Translations under genes and position numbers: made by a program | Shown here: piece after piece, positions 57,244 through 64,000 of the stretch | Position numbering within the stretch: position 1 is the stretch's first letter | How the letters are laid out: each line of letters opens with the position of its first letter | Notes under the pieces: generated by a model | Databases searched by the model: none | What the model saw: only the letters and a program-made list of their open reading frames with translations | Told to the model about the DNA's origin: nothing | From: Paracoccus sp. N5 | GTDB taxonomy: Bacteria > Pseudomonadota > Alphaproteobacteria > Rhodobacterales > Rhodobacteraceae | Reading direction: 5' to 3' | Assembly: GCF_000371965.1 (NCBI RefSeq) | Contig: NZ_AQUO01000001.1 | Location: forward strand, 1,372,001-1,436,000 | Length of the DNA: 64,000 nt

Positions 57244-57300
57244 GGCTTTTCGGCCCGCCCGCGTGATGGCATGTTGCCCCCGGATCCAAGGGGGACGGGC

Positions 57301-58374
57301 ATGCCGAGGCGGCTGATGATCGGACTGGTGCTGGCCGTGGCGGCCTGTGCGCCGCGCGGCGCGATCACCCTGGCGCCCGAGGCCGCCGGGATCGGCACGG
57401 TCGAGCGGATCTATGTCGCCAGCAACCGGACCCTGCGCGACAGCCGGCAGGAAGGGGTCAGCTTCGGCAGGGTCGATGTCTCGGTCCCGCCGCAGCGCCG
57501 GCCGGGGACCATCACCTATCCGAAAAAGGACGCGAAGCCCGATCCGCAGACGGATTTCTTGGTCTCGGACTATCGGCGTTTTGCCCGGCCCGAGGATTTC
57601 CGCGCCGATCTGCGGCGCGCCGTGGCGGAAAGGCCGCGCGGGGACCGAGATGTTGTGTTGTTCGTGCATGGTTACAACAACACCTTCGCCGAGGGCCTGT
57701 ATCGCTTTGCCCAGATCGAGCGTGACCTGAATCTGCCGGGGGTGCCGATGCATTTCTCGTGGCCGTCGCGCGGGCAGCCGCTGGCCTATGCGGGGGACCG
57801 CGACAGCGTGCTCTATTCCCGCGACGGGCTGGCGGACAGCATCCGGATCGCGACCGAGGCGGGCGGCGGCAAGGCGATCCTGGTCGCGCATTCCATGGGC
57901 GCGCTGTTGATGATGGAGAGCCTGCGCCAGATGGCCATCGCCGGCGACCGGCGCACGCTGGAGCGGATCGGCGCGGTGGTGCTGCTGTCGCCCGACATCG
58001 ACGTCGGCGTGTTCCGCAGCCAGGCCCGCGCCATCGGCCGGCTGCCGCAACCTTTCATCATCTTCACCTCGGGACGGGACCGGGCGCTGAACCTGTCGGC
58101 TCTGATCTCGGCCGAGCCGGTGCGGCTGGGCAACCTGACCGATGCGCGGGCGGTGGCGGACCTGCCGGTGACGCTGGTCGACGTCGGCGCCTTCAGCAGC
58201 GGCGACGGGCATTTCAATGTCGCCACCTCGCCCGCGCTGATGCGGATCCTGAACCAGGCGCGAGAGCTGAACACCGTGTTCTCGTCGGATGTGGCGGGCG
58301 GAGTCGGGCCGCTGACCCAGACCGCGCTGCGGGTCGAGCGGGCGGCGCAGGTCGTGATCTCGCCCGGCTTCTAG
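57301..58374 (+). CDS. DUF900-type alpha/beta hydrolase lipoprotein
   Basis: A 357-residue protein with a lipoprotein signal (lipobox ending AVAAC, C16) and an alpha/beta hydrolase domain: VLFVHGYNNTFAEGLYRFAQI, HFSWPSRGQPLAYAGDRDSV and the nucleophile elbow VAHSMGALL (S198). DUF900 members are esterases of unknown substrate. Its end overlaps smr on the other strand by four bases. Confidence 0.88.
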   Translation: MPRRLMIGLVLAVAACAPRGAITLAPEAAGIGTVERIYVASNRTLRDSRQEGVSFGRVDVSVPPQRRPGTITYPKKDAKPDPQTDFLVSDYRRFARPEDFRADLRRAVAERPRGDRDVVLFVHGYNNTFAEGLYRFAQIERDLNLPGVPMHFSWPSRGQPLAYAGDRDSVLYSRDGLADSIRIATEAGGGKAILVAHSMGALLMMESLRQMAIAGDRRTLERIGAVVLLSPDIDVGVFRSQARAIGRLPQPFIIFTSGRDRALNLSALISAEPVRLGNLTDARAVADLPVTLVDVGAFSSGDGHFNVATSPALMRILNQARELNTVFSSDVAGGVGPLTQTALRVERAAQVVISPGF

Positions 58375-58979
58375 CGGCGCAGATAGACGTAATAGGCGCC
58401 CTCGCCGCCGTGACGGCGATGCGCGGGGCGGATCTGCAGCACCACCTGGCTCAGCGGCGGCATGTGCAGCCAATGCGGCACATTGTGGCGCAGCGCGCCG
58501 GGGCGGACGGGCAGGGGGGCGTCGGGCCCGCCCTCGCGGCCCTTGCCGGTGATGACCAGCACCAGCCGCCGGCCCTCGGCCCGGGCCTGCAGGATGAAGC
58601 GGGTCAGCACCGGCTGGGCGATGTTCAGCGTCATGCCATGCAGGTCGATGCGCGCCTCGGGGGCGAGCTTGCCGCGGGTCATCTGGCGATGGGTCTTGTG
58701 GTCCATGCGCAGCGGCTGGGCATGGGCCATGGCCGGCGGCGAAGGCGACAGCGCGACGCGGGTCGCGGGAGCGGCCGCCAGCTTGCCGATGCGCAGGTCA
58801 TGCAGCGCAAGCGGCGGCGGCTGTTCCGCCAGGCGCGGGGCTTTCGGCGGCGGAGCCAGGGGTTCGGGCAGCGGCGGCTCGGGCGGCTTGCGGCCGGGAT
58901 GCATGGGCACGGCGCTGGCCGCGACGCGCGACCACAGGGCCTTGTCCTCGGCCGAGAGTCCGCGCCGCTTCCTTGCCAT
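58371..58979 (-). CDS. Smr/MutS2-domain protein
   Basis: A 202-residue protein with a proline-rich linker (residues 30-60) and a C-terminal Smr domain (ARIDLHGMT at 110-116, LVLVITGKG, GEGAYYVYLRR). Smr domains act as nucleases on RNA or DNA. It lies 3 bases after the tim44-like gene on the same strand. Confidence 0.88.
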   Translation of the reverse strand: MARKRRGLSAEDKALWSRVAASAVPMHPGRKPPEPPLPEPLAPPPKAPRLAEQPPPLALHDLRIGKLAAAPATRVALSPSPPAMAHAQPLRMDHKTHRQMTRGKLAPEARIDLHGMTLNIAQPVLTRFILQARAEGRRLVLVITGKGREGGPDAPLPVRPGALRHNVPHWLHMPPLSQVVLQIRPAHRRHGGEGAYYVYLRR

Positions 58980-58982
58980 GGG

Positions 58983-59639
58983 TCAGGCCGTGGCGACCAG
59001 TTGCCAGTTCGGATCGTCCTGGCCCATGCGCCGGGCAAAGGTCCAGATGTCGCGCTGCTTGCGGGCCGATTTCGGGTCGCCGTCGACCACATTGCCCTGG
59101 GCGTCGCGGGTGGCGACGATCATCTCGCCGACGAAGCGGACCGAAAGCTCGGCCATGCCGGTGGCGGGGGTGAATTCGGCGCTGGCCAGCGCGGTTTCGC
59201 GGGTGCCGAGGAACTGCGCCTCGGTGGTCAGCCCGCGCGCCTTGCGGTCGGCGATGACGCTGTCGAAGGCCTCGGCCACCTGCGGCGCGAGAAAGCCGCG
59301 CACCTCGGCAATGTCGCCGCGTTCGAAGGCCATCAGGATCATCTCATAGGCGGATTTGGCGCCGGCCAGGAAGGGCCCGACGGCAAAGTCGGGCTCGGCG
59401 CGTTTCATCTGCGCCAGCGCCTGGGCGGTCGGGCTGCCCGGTTCGGCATGGTCGGCGATGTCGCTGTCGCCCGGCTCGGCCGTGCCCTCGATCACGTCGA
59501 AGCGCTTGCGCGGCGTCGGCTCCTCGGGAATGCTGGGCGCCTCGAACCCGTCGCGCGTGCCCAGGACGCCGCGCAGGCGCAGGATCAGGAAGACGGCGAT
59601 CGCGCCCAGGACGAGCAATTGCAGCAGGGGGTTCGACAT
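58983..59639 (-). CDS. Tim44-like domain protein
   Basis: A 218-residue protein with an N-terminal membrane helix (LLQLLVLGAIAVFLILRL) and a C-terminal Tim44-like domain (FLAGAKSAYEMILMAFERGD, VAEAFDSVIADR, WTFARRMGQDDPNWQLVAT). Alphaproteobacterial members (TimA) may assist membrane protein insertion. In related genomes mltA often lies between this gene and smr; it is absent here. Confidence 0.88.
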   Translation of the reverse strand: MSNPLLQLLVLGAIAVFLILRLRGVLGTRDGFEAPSIPEEPTPRKRFDVIEGTAEPGDSDIADHAEPGSPTAQALAQMKRAEPDFAVGPFLAGAKSAYEMILMAFERGDIAEVRGFLAPQVAEAFDSVIADRKARGLTTEAQFLGTRETALASAEFTPATGMAELSVRFVGEMIVATRDAQGNVVDGDPKSARKQRDIWTFARRMGQDDPNWQLVATA

Positions 59640-59749
59640 GGGCGGGCCTGACAATCTTTGTAACGGCGGTTTGGATGCTTATGTAGGGTGAGCACCGGCC
59701 CAAGTCCAGTTTGGCGCCGGAAAATGGAAGACTGGGGAGAGAGTTTCGC

Positions 59750-60310
59750 ATGTGGCTGCTGTTGCCTTTCGTGATCCTGCCGATCGTCGAGATCGCGCTG
59801 TTCATCCAGGTGGGCGGCCTGATCGGCGTGCTGCCGACGCTGGCGCTGGTGCTGGGCTCGGCGGTCCTGGGCGCGGCGGTGATGCGCCGCCAGGGCGCCC
59901 GCGCCATGCTGGACCTGCAACAGGCGATGCAGGAATTCCGCGACCCGGCCCGGCCTATGGCGCATGGCGCGCTGGTGATGATCGCCGGGATGCTGCTGAT
60001 GGTGCCCGGCCTGCTGACCAGCGCCATCGGGCTTTTGCTGCTGATCCCCGCGGTGCGGGCGTTGCTTCTGCGCTGGATGGGCCGGCGGGTCACGGTGGCC
60101 TCGGCCGGCTTCGGCTATCCGCCGCGCTTTCCCGATGCCGACCTGGGCGCCGATCCGGCCGGGTTTCGCCCGGCCCGCGGCTGGCCCGACGACGGGGTGA
60201 TCGACGGCGAATATTCCGTGCAGGACGATCCGCCCGCCCCGGTGCGCGAAGGTCTGACCGACCAGTCTGCGCCGAAACGTCCCGGCAGCTCGGGCTGGAC
60301 GCGGCATTGA
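59750..60310 (+). CDS. fxsA: FxsA-family membrane protein
   Basis: A 186-residue protein with two to three hydrophobic helices and the FxsA pattern (FVILPIVEIALFIQVGGLIG, LVMIAGMLLMVPGLLTSAIGLLLLIP), then a polar tail. In E. coli FxsA overproduction blocks F exclusion of phage T7. It is upstream of secB and divergent from the tim44-like gene. Confidence 0.9.
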   Translation: MWLLLPFVILPIVEIALFIQVGGLIGVLPTLALVLGSAVLGAAVMRRQGARAMLDLQQAMQEFRDPARPMAHGALVMIAGMLLMVPGLLTSAIGLLLLIPAVRALLLRWMGRRVTVASAGFGYPPRFPDADLGADPAGFRPARGWPDDGVIDGEYSVQDDPPAPVREGLTDQSAPKRPGSSGWTRH

Positions 60311-60359
60311 GCGCCCGGCGCCGGGGTGCTAGAACCCCGGCAAATCCGAGGAGAATGCA

Positions 60360-60881
60360 ATGAGCGACGAGACCAACAATGCCGCCGCGCCCGACGGCCA
60401 GGCGCCCGAGGCCCCGGCCGGCGTGCGGCTGCAAGTGCTGACGCAATACATCCGCGACCTGTCGTTTGAAAACGCCGTCGCGCAGAAGGGCCTGCCCTCG
60501 GGCGAGGTGCAGCCCGAGATCAGCGTCCAGGTCAGCCTCGACGCCCGCAAGCGCCCGGCCGATCACCAGTATGAGGTCATCAGCAAGTTCCGCGTGCAAT
60601 CGACCAATGCCGCCGACAAGTCGCCGATCTTCCTGTGCGAGCTGGACTATGGCGGCATCTTCCACGTCGAGGGCGTGCCCGAGGACCAGCTGCATCCCTT
60701 CCTGATGATCGAATGCCCGCGCATGCTGTTCCCCTTCGTGCGGCGCATCGTCTCGGACATGACCCGCGACGGCGGCTTCCCGCCCTTCAACATGGACCCG
60801 ATCGACTTCGTGGCGCTGTATCGCCAGGAGATCGCCCGCCGCATGCAGGCCGAGCGGCCGGCCGACCAGCCGCTGTCCTGA
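60360..60881 (+). CDS. secB: Protein-export chaperone SecB
   Basis: A 173-residue chaperone that keeps preproteins unfolded for SecA. LTQYIRDLSFENAVAQKG, FLCELDYGGIFHVEGVPEDQLHPFLMIECPRMLFPFVRRIVSDMTRDGGFPPFNMDPIDFVALYRQ are family hallmarks. It has an AGGAG ribosome site 8 bases before the ATG. Confidence 0.96.
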   Translation: MSDETNNAAAPDGQAPEAPAGVRLQVLTQYIRDLSFENAVAQKGLPSGEVQPEISVQVSLDARKRPADHQYEVISKFRVQSTNAADKSPIFLCELDYGGIFHVEGVPEDQLHPFLMIECPRMLFPFVRRIVSDMTRDGGFPPFNMDPIDFVALYRQEIARRMQAERPADQPLS

Positions 60882-60962
60882 GCGCGTTCACTTCTGCGTG
60901 ATCCCGGGTCCGTGGCGGAGGCGTCGCGGGCCCTTCTTCGTGCCGCAACCGGAGAAAGAGCG

Positions 60963-61574
60963 ATGGCGAAAGCCGCGAAACGGGCCTGGCAGCGGATGCT
61001 TTCGGGGCGTCGGCTGGACCTCCTGGACCCGACGCCGATGGATATCGAGATCGCCGACATCGCGCATGGCCTGGCTTTCGTCGCGCGCTGGAACGGCCAG
61101 ACCCATGGCGATTGGGCCTATAGCGTCGCCGAGCATTCGCTGCTGGTCGAGCAGATCCACGCCCGGGCCGAACCCCAGGCCGAGCCCTGCTGGCGCCTGG
61201 CGGCGCTGCTGCATGACGCGCCGGAATATGTCATCGGCGACATGATTTCGCCGGTGAAGGCGGCGCTGGGACGCGAATATGGCGAAATGGACTCGCGCCT
61301 GGCGGCGGCGATCCACCGGCGCTTCGGATTGCCGGCGCAATTGCCGGCGCCGGTCAAGCGCGCCATCAAGCGTGCCGACCGCATCTCGGCCTGGCTGGAA
61401 GCCGTTCAGATCGCCGGTTTTTCCCGGGCCGAGGCGGACCGGCTGTTTCCGGTTCCCGATCCCGGCCTGTTGCAGGGGCTGGAGATAAGGCTGCGGCCGC
61501 CGCGCGAAACCCGTGCCGCCTATTTGGCTCGATTTGACGAATTGATCGCGGAAACCGACCGGGCGGAGAAATGA
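60963..61574 (+). CDS. HD-domain hydrolase (YfbR-like)
   Basis: A 203-residue protein with the HD metal site (SVAEHSLLVEQI, AALLHDAPEYVIGDMISPVK, IKRADRISAWLEA). YfbR-type members are 5'-nucleotidases for deoxynucleotides. It is followed by a strong bidirectional terminator. Confidence 0.88.
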   Translation: MAKAAKRAWQRMLSGRRLDLLDPTPMDIEIADIAHGLAFVARWNGQTHGDWAYSVAEHSLLVEQIHARAEPQAEPCWRLAALLHDAPEYVIGDMISPVKAALGREYGEMDSRLAAAIHRRFGLPAQLPAPVKRAIKRADRISAWLEAVQIAGFSRAEADRLFPVPDPGLLQGLEIRLRPPRETRAAYLARFDELIAETDRAEK

Positions 61575-61576
61575 AA

Positions 61577-61605
61577 AACCCCCGCGGCTTTTCGCGGGGG
61601 TTTCG
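61577..61605. terminator. Bidirectional terminator between the HD gene and hvrA
   Basis: ACCCCCGCG and CGCGGGGGT arms with a GCTTTT loop, flanked by A and T runs. It serves both converging genes. Confidence 0.85.
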
Positions 61606-61607
61606 GT

Positions 61608-61916
61608 TCAGATTTCCAGATCTTCCAGCTTTTTGCCGCTGTCCAGGGCTTCCTGCACCCAGCGCGGCTTGCGTCCGCGCCCGGTCCAGGTCGCCGAAGG
61701 ATCCTGGGGATTGGCATATTTTGCCGCCACCTTGCTGCGCGCCGGCCGGGCGGCGGTCAGTTCGGCCAGATTGAAGCCAAATTCGCGCGCCGCGCTTTCG
61801 ACGGCGGCCAGCGCCTCGCGTTTGCGGCGATCCTCGAAGGTGGAAATGGCGCGGTCCAGCTTGTTGCGCAGATCACGCAGTTCCTTCAGGGACATTGCGT
61901 CCAGATCAACGGTCAT
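61608..61916 (-). CDS. hvrA: H-NS-family nucleoid regulator, HvrA-like
   Basis: A 102-residue protein with an N-terminal coiled coil (MSLKELRDLRNKLDRAISTFEDRRKREAL) and the H-NS C-terminal DNA-binding loop (KYANPQDPSATWTGRGRKPRW). It is downstream of regA, as hvrA is in Rhodobacter, where it tunes photosynthesis and nitrogen genes. It ends at the terminator shared with the HD gene. Confidence 0.88.
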   Translation of the reverse strand: MTVDLDAMSLKELRDLRNKLDRAISTFEDRRKREALAAVESAAREFGFNLAELTAARPARSKVAAKYANPQDPSATWTGRGRKPRWVQEALDSGKKLEDLEI

Positions 61917-61995
61917 ATCGGCATCCCGGTTTTTGTTTGTGCCCCCAATATTTGCATTCCGCCCGGAATTGCAAATGTTTTCGGGGGCGCCGTTA

Positions 61996-62544
61996 TTAAC
62001 GCGGGCTGCGCTTGGCCAAAATCCGCTGCAAGGTGCGGCGATGCATATGCAGCCGCCGCGCGGTTTCGCTGACATTGCGGTCGCATTGTTCATAGACGCG
62101 CTGAATATGTTCCCAGCGCACCCGGTCGGCCGACATCGGCGTTTCCGGCGGCGGCGGCAGCGTTTCGCCGCGCGCCAGCAGGGCGCGGGTGACGTCATCG
62201 GCGTCGGCGGGTTTGGACAGGTAATCCGTGGCGCCCATTTTCACCGCCGCGACCGCGGTGGCGATGGCGCCATATCCGGTCAGCACGACGATGCGGGCAT
62301 CGGCGCGGGTCTCGCGGATCGCATCGACCACGTCCAGCCCGTTGCCGTCTTCCAGCCGGAGGTCGACCACGGCGAAAGCCGGCGCCTTTTCGGCCAGAAG
62401 CGCGCGGGCCTCGGCCACCGAACCGGCACGGCTGACGGCAAAGCCGCGCTTTTCCATCGCCCGGGCCAGCCGGGTCAGAAAGATCTCGTCATCGTCGACC
62501 AGCAGCAGGCTGGGGTCCGGTCCGATCTGGTATTCCTCGGCCAT
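61996..62544 (-). CDS. regA: Redox response regulator RegA/PrrA/ActR
   Basis: A 182-residue regulator: receiver domain with DDD at 17-19, D61 as phospho-acceptor, TGYGAIATAVAAVKMGATDYLSKPADADDV, a proline linker and a Fis-type helix-turn-helix (NVSETARRLHMHRRTLQRIL) that is almost invariant in RegA. It controls respiration and redox genes with RegB, encoded divergently. Confidence 0.95.
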   Translation of the reverse strand: MAEEYQIGPDPSLLLVDDDEIFLTRLARAMEKRGFAVSRAGSVAEARALLAEKAPAFAVVDLRLEDGNGLDVVDAIRETRADARIVVLTGYGAIATAVAAVKMGATDYLSKPADADDVTRALLARGETLPPPPETPMSADRVRWEHIQRVYEQCDRNVSETARRLHMHRRTLQRILAKRSPR

Positions 62545-62689
62545 ATCGCTTTCGCCCTTGATTTTGGATTTGCTTAGGCGGTTTTTCCGGCCTGGTCAAA
62601 TATGGCCCCAATTCATGCCCGGCCCGCGCATTGATTGCCGCCGGTCGCCGCCCTATCAAGGTCAAAGCCCCCGCAACCGGAGACCCCGC

Positions 62690-64000
62690 GTGCCCCTTGG
62701 CCTCGTTTCCCGCCGCATCGACCTTTTGCCCGGCCAGCCGGGACCCGAGCCGATCCGGCTGCGCACCCTGATCCTGCTGCGCTGGGTCGCCATCGCCGGG
62801 CAATTGGCCGCCGTGGGCGCGGCGCTGGCGATCGGGGCGAAATTCTCGCTGCCGGCGGTGCTGGCGGTGATCGGCCTTGCCATCGCGCTGAACCTGGCGC
62901 TGTCGCTGCGGCCCGGCCGGCGCATCACGGCGCGCGAGGCGGCCTGGCAACTGGGTTTCGACCTGGCGCAGATCGCGGCGCTTCTTGCGCTGACCGGCGG
63001 GCTGGAAAACCCCTTTGCGCTGCTGCTGCTGGCGCCCGTCACCATCACGGCGACCGCCTTGCCGGGCCGGCACCTGCTGGCCCTGGGCGTGGCCACCTTC
63101 GTCATGGTGACGCTGGCGGCGGTCTTTGCCCAGCCGCTGACCTTCCGCCCGGCCCCGCTTGCGCTGCAATATCCGCTGCTGGTCGGGCATTGGTTCGCCA
63201 TCGTCATCGGCGCGCTGTTCTTCGCGGCCTATGCGCGGCTGGTCGCGGCCGAGGTCAGCGCCACCTCGGACGCGCTTTTCGCCGCGCGCATGGCGCTGGA
63301 GCGGGAACAGAAGCTGCAGACCCTGGGCGGTGTCGTCGCCGCCGCCGCGCATGAGCTGGGCACGCCCTTGGCCACGATCAAGCTGGTCAGCGCCGAGCTT
63401 TCCGACGAGCTGGCCGAGGCGCTGCCCGACCGCGACGACCTGGCCGAGGATCTGGCGCTGCTGCGCCAATCCGCCGACCGCTGCCGCGACATCCTGAAAT
63501 CCATGGGCGCCTCGGGCCGCGACGATCTCTTGATCCGCTCGGCGCCGCTGTCCGAGGTGCTGGCCGAGGCCGCCGCCCCGCATCGCGACCGGCGCGCGCA
63601 GATCGTGCTGGACAGCGCCGCGGCCGACCCCATCGTGCATCGCGACGCTGCGGTCATCCACGGGCTGCGCAACCTGATCCAGAACGCCGTCGATTTCGCG
63701 GCCGAGCGTGTCACCGTGCGCACCGGCGCCGACCGGCGCGAGATCTGGCTGCGCATCAGCGACGACGGCCCGGGCTTTCCCCCGACGCTGCTGCCGCGCA
63801 TCGGCAGCCCCTTCCTGACCACCCGCCCGCGCGCCGAGGACGGCCGCAGCTACGAGGGCATGGGCTTGGGCCTCTTCATCGCCAAGGCGCTGCTGGAACG
63901 CTCGGGCGCGCGGCTGCGCTTCGGCAATGGCGCGCAGGGCGCCGAGGTCACGGTGATCTGGCCGCGCGAGCTGATCGAGACCGACAACCGTGGCGCCCTG
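62690..64000 (+). CDS. regB: Redox sensor histidine kinase RegB/PrrB (3' end outside window)
   Basis: 437 residues are visible, open to the window end. Six membrane helices include the quinone-sensing GGLENPF (from residue 103). The H-box AAAHELGTPLATIKLVSAEL has phospho-acceptor H221, and a cysteine at 265 (DRCRDIL) matches the redox-active cysteine region. HATPase motifs LIQNAVDFA, DDGPGFP and GMGLGLFIAKALLERSG follow. The GTG at 62690 is taken; an in-frame ATG at 62615 is possible. senC, often present at this locus, is not between regB and regA. Confidence 0.94.
   Translation, partial: MPLGLVSRRIDLLPGQPGPEPIRLRTLILLRWVAIAGQLAAVGAALAIGAKFSLPAVLAVIGLAIALNLALSLRPGRRITAREAAWQLGFDLAQIAALLALTGGLENPFALLLLAPVTITATALPGRHLLALGVATFVMVTLAAVFAQPLTFRPAPLALQYPLLVGHWFAIVIGALFFAAYARLVAAEVSATSDALFAARMALEREQKLQTLGGVVAAAAHELGTPLATIKLVSAELSDELAEALPDRDDLAEDLALLRQSADRCRDILKSMGASGRDDLLIRSAPLSEVLAEAAAPHRDRRAQIVLDSAAADPIVHRDAAVIHGLRNLIQNAVDFAAERVTVRTGADRREIWLRISDDGPGFPPTLLPRIGSPFLTTRPRAEDGRSYEGMGLGLFIAKALLERSGARLRFGNGAQGAEVTVIWPRELIETDNRGAL

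Overview
The window looks like chromosomal DNA of a high-GC alphaproteobacterium of the Rhodobacterales, most likely Paracoccus or a close relative. This is inferred from gene content and order: a RegB/RegA/HvrA redox locus, a PhyR-NepR-EcfG general stress locus, AddAB instead of RecBCD, rbfA-truB, aroE-coaE-dnaQ, an HslV with an alphaproteobacterial propeptide, and a Rhodobacterales-style intergenic repeat around GGGTATTTGG. The genus is an inference.

Layout. (1) 1-7840: a tightly coupled operon for a respiratory, selenocysteine-type formate dehydrogenase (fdoG, truncated by the window edge, then fdoH, fdoI, fdhE) followed by the selenocysteine machinery selA and selB. (2) 7841-24495: foreign DNA built around the tRNA-Sec gene selC, which should sit 6 bases after selB. 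Element 1 (7847-17465, about 9.6 kb) is bounded by two identical 43-base copies of the 5' half of selC and lies upstream of the intact gene. Element 2 (17519-24478, about 7 kb) abuts the 3' end of selC and is bounded by a 16/17 repeat of the acceptor/CCA end. The working selC (17423-17518) is therefore sandwiched between two elements with different tyrosine integrases. (3) 24512-35643: aldo/keto reductase, nitronate monooxygenase, the stress locus with its kinase, a low-GC orphan gene next to an IS5-family element, yihY, dnaQ, coaE, aroE and an Rrf2 regulator. (4) 35806-44416: sulfolipid genes sqdB-D-C, a methionine sulfoxide reductase, small enzymes, truB and rbfA. (5) 44485-64000: dapB, a tsaE-amgK fusion with murU, addB-addA, trxA, hslV-hslU, smr, tim44, fxsA, secB, an HD hydrolase, hvrA, regA and regB (truncated by the window end).

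Element 1 looks like a small prophage-like or satellite element. It carries an Arc-type repressor/antirepressor switch with operator repeats, an early operon of small overlapping genes ending in integrase, a BrnT/BrnA toxin-antitoxin pair, a split replication-type helix-turn-helix gene, a capsid-like protein and a minor-tail-like protein. No terminase or portal was recognised. If it circularises, the early operon would run through the attachment site into the replication and virion genes as one rightward unit, and an open frame would be created across the attachment site. Element 2 looks decayed: a ParB-like gene is frameshifted, a small gene carries an amber codon, a helicase is cut by an IS3-family element with an apparent adjacent deletion, and the integrase appears to lack about 20 residues.

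Other signals outside ordinary annotation: an 18-base start/stop cassette repeated at small-gene junctions in both elements, six copies of GTGATCACA confined to murU-addB-addA, a cluster of hairpins at 30.2-30.4 kb, and a roughly 35-residue module repeated three times over two phage genes.
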